Assembly (NCBI GenBank): GCA_002314935.1
Contig: DCHW01000020.1
Coordinates: 4,742-40,889 of the forward strand
Origin: Clostridiales bacterium UBA1742
Lineage (GTDB): Bacteria > Bacillota > Clostridia > TANB77 > CAG-508
DNA: 36,148 nt
Direction of reading: 5' to 3'
Below the pieces are notes generated by a model that worked only from the letters and a program-made list of their open reading frames with translations, was not told the origin of the DNA and made no database searches. Numbering within the stretch: the first letter of the stretch is position 1; each line of letters opens with the position of its first letter. Position numbers and translations under genes: made by a program. Positions 21,229 to 28,781 of the stretch are shown here, one piece after another.

Positions 21229-21468
21229 TTATTCAAAAATAGTTTGTAAAACTTGTTTCATAGCAATTTCATTTTCTACTACAGCAAGAAAATGTTGTGT
21301 TAATTTATAAATTTCAGTGTCAAATTTTAAAGTATTAATATACTCACGAAGAATTCTTTCTTGCTCATAAATATCAGTAATATTGTTAAGGTTAAGAGTT
21401 TTCAAAATATTTTCAGCGGTCTTATAATATTGTTTATCAATTCGATTTAATTCATATTTAATATTCAT
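21229..21468 (-). CDS. Helical protein, unknown
   Basis: 79 residues, all helical (YKTAENILKTLNLNNITDIY, then QHFLAVVENEIAMKQVLQTI). First gene of the unit 21229, 20759, 20343. Promoter palindrome at 21481-21496 directly before the ribosome binding site. Confidence 0.66.
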   Translation of the reverse strand: MNIKYELNRIDKQYYKTAENILKTLNLNNITDIYEQERILREYINTLKFDTEIYKLTQHFLAVVENEIAMKQVLQTIFE

Positions 21469-21480
21469 GTTGATTTCTCC

Positions 21481-21496
21481 TTATATTATAATATAA
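21481..21496 (-). promoter_or_regulatory. Palindromic promoter of the kinase unit
   Basis: Perfect 16-bp core overlapping the ribosome binding site region of 21229-21468, an unusually short leader. Confidence 0.72.
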
Positions 21497-21522
21497 CAAA
21501 AATATTCAAAAAATAAAGCTAA

Positions 21523-22002
21523 TTATGGTCTCTTCCAAATATACCCACAATCTTTACATTTATATCCCATAATTACGCCTCTGTCACGATTATGGTCTGG
21601 CATAATTCGGTAGCTATTACATTTAGGACAAGATAAACGTTTTACTTCATAATAATCTTCGCTATTCCAACGATTTAATTGTTCAATAACTAAAATTTTA
21701 TTTCCTTCAAAATAATTTTTATCATCCCACGCATTTAATTCATAAGATACAACATCTCTACGTTTGATGTAATTTTTTCCAAATAACTCATGAAATTCAG
21801 TTCCATCTGCTTTTGATACACCGCATATTATAAAATTATTTTTATAAAATTCAATACACGCATCTTTATAACCTTTTTCATACTGTATTTTAATATCTTT
21901 TTCATATGCTTTTTTACAAGTTAAAGATAAATTATAAAGACCGTACCCTAATAAACAAATTCCAATTACAAATAAAATTATGAATTTTATAAAATCTTTC
22001 AT
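21523..22002 (-). CDS. Membrane-anchored zinc-ribbon protein
   Basis: 159 residues from the ATG at 22002, chosen over the upstream TTG because GGAG sits 9 bases before it. Residues 3-24 form one transmembrane helix (FIKFIILFVIGICLLGYGLY). A KGYKDACIEFYKNNF segment follows, similar to RGYIEACQDFYNGK in 32336-32539. The C-terminus is a zinc ribbon: SCPKCNSYRI and YKCKDCGYIWKRP. The ribbon is probably cytoplasmic or periplasmic depending on orientation, which I cannot fix. Function unknown. Confidence 0.72.
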   Translation of the reverse strand: MKDFIKFIILFVIGICLLGYGLYNLSLTCKKAYEKDIKIQYEKGYKDACIEFYKNNFIICGVSKADGTEFHELFGKNYIKRRDVVSYELNAWDDKNYFEGNKILVIEQLNRWNSEDYYEVKRLSCPKCNSYRIMPDHNRDRGVIMGYKCKDCGYIWKRP

Positions 22003-22098
22003 TTTTTTAATCTCCAATATTTAATTTTTATTATTTAATAAAAACATTCATTAACTTAAAATATTTTTCTCTGTGACTACTTATTTTTTATAAAAAAA

Positions 22099-22173
22099 TG
22101 GAGCGGCAGCCGGAACTCGAATCCGGTTTCTAAGGATCGGAAAACCTAGGTTTACCACATAACATACTACCGC
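22099..22173 (-). tRNA. Degenerate tRNA, probably Gly (anticodon TCC)
   Basis: Acceptor GCGGTAG/CTGCCGC, T stem CCGGA/TCCGG with loop TTCGAGT, and encoded CCA are good. The D stem has three pairs. The anticodon arm fits only with mismatches at both ends of its stem (TAGGT against TCCTT) and with base 26 missing; that fold puts TCC at the anticodon. It may be a decaying tRNA or have a non-standard arm. It sits directly behind the promoter palindrome at 22179-22193. Confidence 0.65.
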
Positions 22174-22178
22174 ATTTA

Positions 22179-22193
22179 TATATTATAATATAA
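22179..22193 (-). promoter_or_regulatory. Palindromic promoter before tRNA-Gly-like gene
   Basis: 15 of 16 core bases, 5 bases before the tRNA 5' end, so the tRNA would begin at or near the transcript start. Confidence 0.7.
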
Positions 22194-22195
22194 CA

Positions 22196-23169
22196 TTAAT
22201 TTTCATTTTTTAAAGTATTTTTTAAAATAAATTTAAATAATACAGCAGATGATAAATGTTGTTGAAAATATAAGGGATGTAATTCATAAATTTGATTTAA
22301 TATAAATAAAATAAATGGTGTTCTATTTAAATTATTATTATCTAAATATTGTAATAAATTAGAATTATACATACGAATTAAATAATCAGATGATGTTTCT
22401 TTTTCATTTTTATTATATTCATTTAAAAATTCACGAATTATTTTAATATTATTATTTGGTAAATATTGTTTAATTTGATTAATAAATATATTTCCGTATG
22501 TTTCAAATTCCTTAAAATTAATAATATTTTTTAACATTAATGGAATTTTATTTTTATCAATAAAAAATAATTCAAGTTCTTTTGGATAACATAAATCATT
22601 AAAATCTAATTTAATAGTTTGTATTGCATCACCAGTTAACCACTGATAATAATGAATAAATTCATGATTAAAAGAATCAAAACAATATTTATTTTTATCT
22701 AAGAACATCATTGCAAATGTTGAAATTCCGTTCAAAATCTTGAAAGATAGCATCTGAATTAACTTCATTTAATCGTTTATATAAAGATTGTTTTAAATCT
22801 TCTGCTGTTATTTTATCTATATCTAATTTAAAACTTTTTCTTAAATATTTTATTATATTATTTAATTCATTAATATTTTTAAAATCAATTTTAAAAATTG
22901 CTAGTATACCTGTTTTATTACTACTTAAAATTTTTTGACGTACTTTCCAATTAATAGGAAATGTTTTACAAATATCATTTTTTGAATATTTAAATAAATT
23001 TTGATTAGCTTGAATTATATTAAATAAATTTTGTAATTTTTCAGTTCCGAATTCTTCTTTCAAATATAAGACTACTAAACGTATTTAATTTAAATTGTTT
23101 TATTTTTTGTCTTGATATCTAATTTTGAATAATTAATTCTGTTAGAAAATCTGTTAATTGTAATTTCAT
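22196..23169 (-). pseudogene. Second HExxH metalloprotease copy, two frameshifts, one TAG
   Basis: Three frames in series give one protein related to 23181-24125. Frame one starts at the ATG at 23169 (MKLQLTDFLTELIIQN, TAG, then ISRQKIK). Frame two covers about 23080-22695 (EEFGTEKLQNLFNIIQ, KTFPINWKVR). Frame three runs from about 22740 to 22196 and holds NHEFIHYYQWL, the zinc-binding HExxH helix. Alignment to the neighbour is collinear, so the shifts are indels. Either the copy is dead or the assembly has two errors; programmed frameshifting is less likely because no slippery sequence is evident. Confidence 0.7.
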
Positions 23170-23180
23170 TCAATGTTCCT

Positions 23181-24125
23181 TCAGTTATTAAATTTTCCAA
23201 AAATATGATTTCTAATATTAATATATTTAAACCCGATTAAATTATATCCAATAATCATTGCTAAACTAAGATCTTGATTTAACTAATTAAAATATTTAAA
23301 ATTTTTAATTCTATTTAAATATTCTATGTCAGTTTCATTTTGTTTTTTTGTAACATTAAAAGTAATATATCTTGCAAATTGGTTTCCAGAATATTCAATA
23401 AAATATTTTAATTTTAAGTTAACTAATAAATTTAAAAAATCATTTAATAATGTCTAATATTCAATTTTATCAAAAATATACTATAACTAAAATACTGTTA
23501 AATTAAATAATAAACAAAACTAATTCATAATATTTATATCAGTAAAATATAATTTATCATTAATATTACCTGATAAATAAATCTAATCAATCCACTCTAA
23601 ATAATGAATAAATTCATGAAATAAATCTTCTAATATTAATTTATTTTTATTCATCCACAGTATACTAGGCTTATATTTATTTTCAATAGATTTGTTATTA
23701 GACGGCATAAATACTGCATTACTTATTTGCAAGGCTTCATATAATTTATCAATATTTATCTGTTTTTTATTTTCACAAATCTAATTAATATTTTGTTTTA
23801 TATTCTATTTATTTAAAAAATTTGTTTTTATAAATATTAAATTATAGATATTTTGATTAGAACATTTTTTTAATGAATGACTTAAAACTTTAAAAGGCTT
23901 AGATTTTACTGGAAAAAACTACATTAGTTCTTCTCGACTTTTTGGAATAATATCTAATTCATTAGTATTAATATATTGAAATAATTCTTGAAATTCTGTT
24001 TTATTATAAACAGACTAATTAATTATTTTTTTATTCTATTCAAAAATTAATATATCATAAAGCTGTTTATATGATAATTTATAATGATTTGTATTTTTTA
24101 AAATATATGACTCAAAATATTCCAT
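23181..24125 (-). CDS. HExxH zinc metalloprotease-like protein with eleven in-frame TAG codons
   Basis: From the ATG at 24125 (AGGAAAA upstream) one frame runs 314 residues to a TGA at 23181. It is broken only by TAG, eleven times, in contexts where Gln fits (for example LNK-Q-NIKQNIN-Q-ICENKKQ). It uses CAA eight times and CAG twice for the other Gln. LFHEFIHYLEWI holds the HExxH zinc-binding motif of zincin metalloproteases at about residue 175; a third ligand is not obvious. The paralogue lies directly downstream with an AAGGA site between them. No palindromic promoter precedes it. Role unknown; virion or late lysis-related proteolysis is possible. Confidence 0.78.
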
Positions 24126-24178
24126 ATAATTTTCCTATTTCCCTATTATTTATAATTTAATTCAAATAAATAAAAAAT

Positions 24179-24210
24179 AAAGGCAAAACCAATTTCTCAG
24201 TTCGGCCTTC
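24179..24210 (-). terminator. Possible terminator of 24331-24561
   Basis: GAAGGC ... GCCTTT hairpin followed on the minus strand by ATTTTTTATT. Confidence 0.55.
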
Positions 24211-24330
24211 ATTTCTTCTCTAATAATAATATTTTTTCAAATACACATTTTAGAGACACCTCTTCTTTTATAAATTTTATATTATATATATTTAATTTAT
24301 CTACGTGAATCCTGACATATAAATTTTTCC

Positions 24331-24561
24331 TTAATGTTGTGGTGTTTGAATCTCAACAATTTCCCAAACATAGTAGCCTGGAATAACTATCTTATTATCT
24401 TTTCTTTTACAAAGTTCAAACGTTACTTTAATTTTCTTTAGATAATTTTCTGCACAACCAACATCATCAATCATCCAAGCTTTTGCTTCTTCATATGTTT
24501 TAAAGGGACCATAAGCTTCTAATAAATCATCTTGTTCAACAAAATAACTGACAATATACAT
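24331..24561 (-). CDS. Small phage protein, unknown
   Basis: 76 residues: MYIVSYFVEQDDLLEAYGPF, then KTYEEAKAWMIDDVGCAENY, then strands KVTFELCKR and GYYVWEIVEI. Same plan as 6782-7018. Own promoter at 24578-24595; a GGCC-type hairpin at 24179-24210 may end the transcript. Confidence 0.7.
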   Translation of the reverse strand: MYIVSYFVEQDDLLEAYGPFKTYEEAKAWMIDDVGCAENYLKKIKVTFELCKRKDNKIVIPGYYVWEIVEIQTPQH

Positions 24562-24577
24562 TTTTTATTATACTCCT

Positions 24578-24595
24578 GTTATATTATAATATAAC
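24578..24595 (-). promoter_or_regulatory. Palindromic promoter, gene 24331-24561
   Basis: Perfect 18-bp form. Confidence 0.75.
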
Positions 24596-24629
24596 AAAAA
24601 TATTCAAAAAATAAGGTAAATTAATTTAT

Positions 24630-25013
24630 TCATCTGTGTAATTTTACAATATATTCAGGTTCAGTCCAAAATTGAATTCTAAACTCTCCTGGAGCTGATG
24701 TTTTTATCATTCTATGAATATAAAGCTTTTCAAAAGGTTTAAATTCTATTTCAAATGTATGACGTAATTTATGTAATGAAAATAAATTAGGAAGTAATAC
24801 AGTTTCACTAAATGAAAATACTGTTCCCTTTATTAATTTATTTTTTTTATTAAATACGTTTGTCTTAAAATCAGCAAAAACATCATAACCAGAAGTTGGA
24901 ATTAATTTAATAATATCTTTACCTTGAAGTTTTTTATCTGGTATATCATAAATACAAAACTGTTTATTTAAATCATATTTAATTGACAACTCAGTAAGAT
25001 ATGAATTCTGCAT
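24630..25013 (-). CDS. Beta-rich unknown protein
   Basis: 127 residues. Strands predominate (DVFADFKTNVF, LIKGTVFSFSETVLL, RHTFEIEFKPFEKLYIH, GEFRIQFWTEPEYIVKL), suggesting a small beta-barrel. No family recognised. It starts 6 bases after the stop of the SprT-like gene, so it is co-expressed with it. Confidence 0.68.
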   Translation of the reverse strand: MQNSYLTELSIKYDLNKQFCIYDIPDKKLQGKDIIKLIPTSGYDVFADFKTNVFNKKNKLIKGTVFSFSETVLLPNLFSLHKLRHTFEIEFKPFEKLYIHRMIKTSAPGEFRIQFWTEPEYIVKLHR

Positions 25014-25019
25014 TTATAA

Positions 25020-25541
25020 TTATCCTGCTTTATTTATTGTTAGTTTATGTCCACACTCTGTACACATGTATTCTTCACCATGCAACATACGTTTATATCG
25101 AATATTAGAAATCTTATGTTCCATACACGGACAATATACAGTATGCCACTCAGTTGTCTTTCTATCTTTTCTTACTTTAATATTTTCAGGTTCAGAAAAA
25201 CTATGACAACGATTTCCAGCAAGACCAAATAAATGACACAAATCTTTCCAAGCAGCGCAATGACCAGTTACATGATGAATCTTATATGCTGCAAGGTGTG
25301 CTAACTCATGTAAAGGAGTTTCATTTAAAAATTCATTCCAGCTTTTAGAATACAAATAATTAGTGTTCAAAGTAATAGAATTATCATCAAACTTTGCATA
25401 CCCAGCAGAATTTTTTCCAATATCTTTCCAAATAATTGTAGGAAATGACATCCATTTATTTAAATGAAACCGATCAAATTTTTCTCTAATCTGTTGTGCA
25501 GCATAGTCAGCGGCATAATCTTCAGTACAATAACTTTCCAT
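25020..25541 (-). CDS. SprT-like zinc metalloprotease
   Basis: 173 residues. TPLHELAHLAAYKIHHVTGHCAAW supplies the HExxH zinc motif with a downstream His, as in SprT-like proteases. The C-terminal part has a zinc ribbon (YCPCMEHKIS and YMCTECGHKLTI). In the family this layout (protease domain followed by a ribbon) is found in proteins such as Spartan that cut DNA-protein crosslinks; in phages the role is not established. First gene of its unit; promoter at 25559-25573. Confidence 0.85.
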   Translation of the reverse strand: MESYCTEDYAADYAAQQIREKFDRFHLNKWMSFPTIIWKDIGKNSAGYAKFDDNSITLNTNYLYSKSWNEFLNETPLHELAHLAAYKIHHVTGHCAAWKDLCHLFGLAGNRCHSFSEPENIKVRKDRKTTEWHTVYCPCMEHKISNIRYKRMLHGEEYMCTECGHKLTINKAG

Positions 25542-25558
25542 TAAACAACTCCTTGTTA

Positions 25559-25573
25559 TATATTATAATATAA
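25559..25573 (-). promoter_or_regulatory. Palindromic promoter of the SprT-like unit
   Basis: 15 of 16 core bases, distal half lengthened by TA. Confidence 0.73.
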
Positions 25574-25605
25574 CAAAACTTTTGAAAAAATAAGGTTCTA
25601 AAAAA

Positions 25606-25683
25606 TGGTGGCTGTGATCAGACTTGAACTGATAATGACGCCTAATTTTGAGTTAGACCGATATGCCAATTCTCTACACAGCC
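25606..25683 (-). tRNA. tRNA-Leu (anticodon CAA)
   Basis: Acceptor GGCTGTG/CACAGCC, anticodon stem TCTAA/TTAGG with one T-G pair around loop CTCAAAA, T stem ATCAG/CTGAT with loop TTCAAGT, encoded CCA. The variable arm is only about seven bases, short for a Leu tRNA, so the aminoacylation identity could differ. It lies 15 bases after the stop of 25699-26001 and is probably processed from that transcript. Confidence 0.82.
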
Positions 25684-25698
25684 ACTATTAAAAATTGC

Positions 25699-26001
25699 TT
25701 ACATAAAAACTGCAATAGTTCCCATACGGTACGCATTGCTCATGTCACCAAGCATTGCATTATAAGCTTCATTATAAGTTTTATAAAATGCGTTATCTTC
25801 AAGTTCGTCAAGTTCTGGAATCATTTCACCAGATTCAACAGTATCTTCTGACAAGCACCGAGGAATCATATCATAATCTTCATTTCCAAATACCAGTACG
25901 CTGTCATACTGGTACGTCCATCCTTTTCCTTTTACATTAGAAAAAAGAATAGTTCCATACCGAGGTGTGTACTCTTCAATTTGTTCAAGAACTTCTGACA
26001 T
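25699..26001 (-). CDS. Acidic unknown protein
   Basis: 100 residues, acidic (SEDTVESGEMIPELDELED), with a beta-rich first half (RYGTILFSNVKGKGWTYQY, VLVFGNEDYDMIP) and a helix NEAYNAMLGDMSNAYRM. No family recognised. Promoter at 26023-26038. Confidence 0.7.
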   Translation of the reverse strand: MSEVLEQIEEYTPRYGTILFSNVKGKGWTYQYDSVLVFGNEDYDMIPRCLSEDTVESGEMIPELDELEDNAFYKTYNEAYNAMLGDMSNAYRMGTIAVFM

Positions 26002-26022
26002 TTTAAACTCCTTAATTATTTT

Positions 26023-26038
26023 TTATATTATAATATAA
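26023..26038 (-). promoter_or_regulatory. Palindromic promoter, gene 25699-26001 and tRNA-Leu
   Basis: Perfect 16-bp core. Confidence 0.74.
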
Positions 26039-26055
26039 CAAACACTTTAAAAAAA

Positions 26056-26532
26056 TTAAGCGCTTTTCATAAAAAATAAATGATTATAAGATTTAGCTGA
26101 CACAGAATACAAAGTACCAAGGAGTTCTTTTACTTTTGTTAAATCAGTATCCTTAATCAAAATTGCGTCAAGCTTACCTGCACGGCTATCCCATGTGTCA
26201 ATTACTGCGCCATTATTAATAATTGCTACATGACCAGAACTATGTGAAACAATTGGATTTGACACAGATTTCAGAAGTGTTGCTACTTTATCTCTTCTGG
26301 TGTACGCTTTAAGCAAAACCCAAATATAACCTTTGGTAAGAAGAATTTTATCCCAAATACCGGTATAATTCCATTTCGGTGCATAAAAACTAGTAGTTTC
26401 TTTTCTTGCAATCAAATGTTGCATAATTACACCATTCAAAATATAAGTTAATGCCCGAGTTGTACAATTAGCTTTAACATGTTTATGAGTAGGAGAAAAA
26501 TCTTTATTGACAAGTTCACAATAATATTTCAT
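26056..26532 (-). CDS. Papain-like fold cysteine peptidase-like protein
   Basis: 158 residues from the ATG at 26532 (AAAGGAG upstream; the TTG two codons earlier is rejected). A Cys at the start of a helix (ANCTTRALTYILNG) and, about 90 residues later, SGHVAIINNGAVIDTWDSR with a His followed by an Asp match the Cys...His...Asp/Asn order of papain-like peptidases and related acyltransferases. Sequence similarity alone is too weak to name the activity. Promoter at 26551-26565. Confidence 0.6.
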   Translation of the reverse strand: MKYYCELVNKDFSPTHKHVKANCTTRALTYILNGVIMQHLIARKETTSFYAPKWNYTGIWDKILLTKGYIWVLLKAYTRRDKVATLLKSVSNPIVSHSSGHVAIINNGAVIDTWDSRAGKLDAILIKDTDLTKVKELLGTLYSVSAKSYNHLFFMKSA

Positions 26533-26550
26533 AGTCAAACTCCTTTGTTA

Positions 26551-26565
26551 TATATTATAATATAA
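26551..26565 (-). promoter_or_regulatory. Palindromic promoter, gene 26056-26532
   Basis: 15 of 16 core bases. Confidence 0.73.
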
Positions 26566-26601
26566 CAAAAATACTCAATAAATTAAGATGGCTTTTAAAA
26601 A

Positions 26602-27555
26602 TTATTTTCTATCTTTTGGATTAACCCAGCCTATTCCAAGAATGTTAAGAATTTCTTTTTCTTTATCAGATACTAATTCTTTTGTATCAGTTTTAAACAG
26701 ACCGTACTCATTCAATGTCATACCTTTTGCGATTGCTTCTTTTCTACATCTTACATTAAAAGAAGTAGGTCCAGTCGCGTGCAAACGTAATGCTTCATAT
26801 CCGGAAGTAACAATTCTAAAATCAACCTGTCTAGAAGATTTAATTCCGCTTACCTTTGTTTCGCCAGACATTACAACTTCATCTAAAAGTGACTCACATA
26901 CCTTTTGAATTTTTTTTATTGTTTCATTAAGATCAATATTTACATAATTAATTTGAATAATAATATCAATATCTCCAATTGTATAGTTATCAGATCCGTC
27001 ATATCTTCTTCTTGACCCAACTGCCTCTACATTATTAATTTCTATATATTTATTTAATGCGTCAATCAAAGGCTTAGCAATAATATCATGCTGTTCAACT
27101 GTCATTCTAGTCTTATTAGTATGAGCTTCATAATTTAAGCCGACTTGCATTGCTTTTGTAAAATTCATTCCGTCAATAATACTGTCTCCAATATTAAGAC
27201 TGGCAACTTTATTTTTCAATTCATCTAAAGACTTAATTCCTGCTTCAAAAAGTTTTACTGCTTTATTCATACCAAAACCTTTAATAGAAGCAATCTCTTT
27301 ACATTTTGCAACATCAGATTTAAGATATTCTTCATATTTAGGAAAAGTTCCAGTCTTAATATAGCTGTCAACTTTTTTAAAAATACCATCTCCAATTCCT
27401 TTAATATTTTTAATTTGTTCAGCTTCGTCAACTTCAAAATCAAGTTCTTTAAAAATCTTTACTGCATTACTATACGCTCTTGCTGGAAACGGTCTTTTTA
27501 ATGAAGTTTCATATGCTGCCATATTAGAAAAAATTTCTACAAATCGTTCATTCAT
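26602..27555 (-). CDS. Family X DNA polymerase
   Basis: 317 residues. The N-terminal 8-kDa-like domain has helix-hairpin-helix elements (IKNIKGIGDGIFKKVD and ASIKGFGMNKAVKLF). The nucleotidyltransferase core has VEAVGSRRRYDGSDNYTIGDIDIII, with the GSxRR motif and the catalytic DxD pair; a third acidic residue is in RQVDFRIV. The C-terminal FNVRCRKEAIAKGMTLNEYGLF matches the conserved 'R..A...G..LNEYGL' end of PolX. No PHP exonuclease domain is attached. In the family it fills short gaps in base excision and break repair. Own promoter at 27581-27595. Confidence 0.92.
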   Translation of the reverse strand: MNERFVEIFSNMAAYETSLKRPFPARAYSNAVKIFKELDFEVDEAEQIKNIKGIGDGIFKKVDSYIKTGTFPKYEEYLKSDVAKCKEIASIKGFGMNKAVKLFEAGIKSLDELKNKVASLNIGDSIIDGMNFTKAMQVGLNYEAHTNKTRMTVEQHDIIAKPLIDALNKYIEINNVEAVGSRRRYDGSDNYTIGDIDIIIQINYVNIDLNETIKKIQKVCESLLDEVVMSGETKVSGIKSSRQVDFRIVTSGYEALRLHATGPTSFNVRCRKEAIAKGMTLNEYGLFKTDTKELVSDKEKEILNILGIGWVNPKDRK

Positions 27556-27580
27556 TTTTCAAAATTCTCCTTATTTATTA

Positions 27581-27595
27581 TATATTATAATATAA
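27581..27595 (-). promoter_or_regulatory. Palindromic promoter, DNA polymerase X
   Basis: 15 of 16 core bases. Confidence 0.74.
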
Positions 27596-27616
27596 CAGAA
27601 ATATTTAAAAAATAAG

Positions 27617-27650
27617 AAAGCCTTACTGAATTTTATTTCAATAAGGCTTT
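27617..27650 (-). terminator. Intrinsic terminator before the polymerase promoter
   Basis: AAAGCCTTA ... TAAGGCTTT inverted repeat, followed on the minus strand by TCTTATTTTTTA. It ends the transcript that begins upstream of 27770-28003 and includes the structured stretch 27651-27769. Confidence 0.7.
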
Positions 27651-27769
27651 GCTGTCTAGCTTTTCCAACCCGTTCGACAGCTGACTAATTATCAGAATTT
27701 ATTGGTTCATTCTGTAATTTGTCACTGGGCTTCCTTTCAAACTAAGCTACTCGTTCACCCAACGGTTTT
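27651..27769 (-). ncRNA. Structured transcribed stretch, tRNA-like but not a recognisable tRNA
   Basis: Downstream of the stop of 27770-28003 and before its terminator, the minus strand holds a compact set of pairings: CCGTT with AACGG closing the element, GCTT...AAGC resembling a D arm, CAGAAT...ATTCTG and CTGAT...GTCAG hairpins. GC content is above its surroundings and there is no ORF. It may be a decayed tRNA or a small RNA. Confidence 0.4.
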
Positions 27770-28003
27770 TTAATAATGATTGTCAATATATTCATAAGCA
27801 TTATCCATTGCGTCTTCAACTGTGTCAGCAAAAATATTATTATCTTCTGAATCAAATAACTGTTCATCTGGAATATTATTTTCATCATAATTCGTAATAC
27901 GAAAACACCATGTTTTATTGTCATCAGTTTCAGTCTGGAAAATAGTAACTAACAGTCCATTATAATTAAAGGACCGACGAATTTCTTCTGATTCTGTAAT
28001 CAT
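27770..28003 (-). CDS. Small acidic protein, unknown
   Basis: 77 residues, very acidic second half (NYDENNIPDEQLFDSEDNN) with a last helix DTVEDAMDNAYEYID. The middle GLLVTIFQTETDDNKTWCFR is a likely strand pair. No family recognised. AGGAGAA lies before the ATG; promoter at 28024-28039. Confidence 0.7.
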   Translation of the reverse strand: MITESEEIRRSFNYNGLLVTIFQTETDDNKTWCFRITNYDENNIPDEQLFDSEDNNIFADTVEDAMDNAYEYIDNHY

Positions 28004-28023
28004 ATTATATTCTCCTATATTGT

Positions 28024-28039
28024 TTATATTATAATATAA
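28024..28039 (-). promoter_or_regulatory. Palindromic promoter, gene 27770-28003
   Basis: Perfect 16-bp core. Confidence 0.74.
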
Positions 28040-28064
28040 CAGGAATAATTAAAAAATAAAGTAA

Positions 28065-28523
28065 TTATTCAAATATTATTTTTCTTAAAATTGATTCAAC
28101 AAGACTGTTAGGACAAATTTGTGAATTAATGAAATAAAAATTAGTCCAATCTTCTTTATAATGTTCTTTATTAAAATAATCATTCAATACAATACCAACC
28201 GCACCACTACGAGAAATTCCAGCATGACAATTAATCACTAATGTTTTACATGTATTTGAAATTTTTTCTATAAAAGTTTTAATTTGTCTTGCCATTACTT
28301 CAGTAAATAAAATATATGAAATTTTGTATTTTTGTAATTCAGGTTCATCTCTAGATGTTACATCATCAAAACATAATTGTAAAACATAATCATGTTTAGG
28401 AATTGCCGGTTTACTCATATCATCATAAATAGAAATATAACAAGTATCTTTATTATTTGACCTTGTTAATTCTTTATAATAATATTCTTTTACTTTTGTT
28501 CTGTCAAGTATAATAATTTTCAT
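28065..28523 (-). CDS. Cysteine-dependent (dual-specificity-type) protein phosphatase
   Basis: 152 residues. The active-site loop is LVINCHAGISRSGAVG, matching HCx5R (Cys nucleophile, Arg phosphate contact). The general-acid region may be in CFDDVTSRDEPE. The fold order is that of small tyrosine or dual-specificity phosphatases. It is a paralogue of 34517-35017, which has the same FDDVT and GISRSGAVG segments. Third gene of the unit starting with 28782-29141; starts 4 bases after 28528-28770. Target unknown; a host phosphoprotein or nucleotide is possible. Confidence 0.82.
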   Translation of the reverse strand: MKIIILDRTKVKEYYYKELTRSNNKDTCYISIYDDMSKPAIPKHDYVLQLCFDDVTSRDEPELQKYKISYILFTEVMARQIKTFIEKISNTCKTLVINCHAGISRSGAVGIVLNDYFNKEHYKEDWTNFYFINSQICPNSLVESILRKIIFE

Positions 28524-28527
28524 AAAA

Positions 28528-28770
28528 TTAATAAGTTAAAGATTTAAAATATTCTGGATCTTGATCTCTGTCAAGTACATTATCAAAAAGATTATTATCA
28601 GATTTAACTGGAAATATATCATTAAATGCTCCAGTTTCTTTTACAAAAGATTGTAATTCATCTTGCGTCATACAATTAAGTGCAATAAACAATAAATTTT
28701 TTGCACTAATTTTATTGTTATCAATTAAATTATTTAATCGAATAAAAATGTCATTAGCTTGTAATTTCAT
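28528..28770 (-). CDS. Helical protein, unknown
   Basis: 80 residues: helices IFIRLNNLIDNNKISAKNLL and MTQDELQSFVKETG, then an acidic tail (DNVLDRDQDPEYFKSL). Located between 28782-29141 and the phosphatase gene with very short gaps, so it is co-translated with them. Confidence 0.68.
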   Translation of the reverse strand: MKLQANDIFIRLNNLIDNNKISAKNLLFIALNCMTQDELQSFVKETGAFNDIFPVKSDNNLFDNVLDRDQDPEYFKSLTY

Positions 28771-28781
28771 TTTTATACTCC

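Noticed and set aside
24262..24330. Tiny ORF after 24331-24561 (MSGFT, TAG, IN, TAA) with an AAGGA site
   Set aside because: Eight codons; too short to support without expression data.
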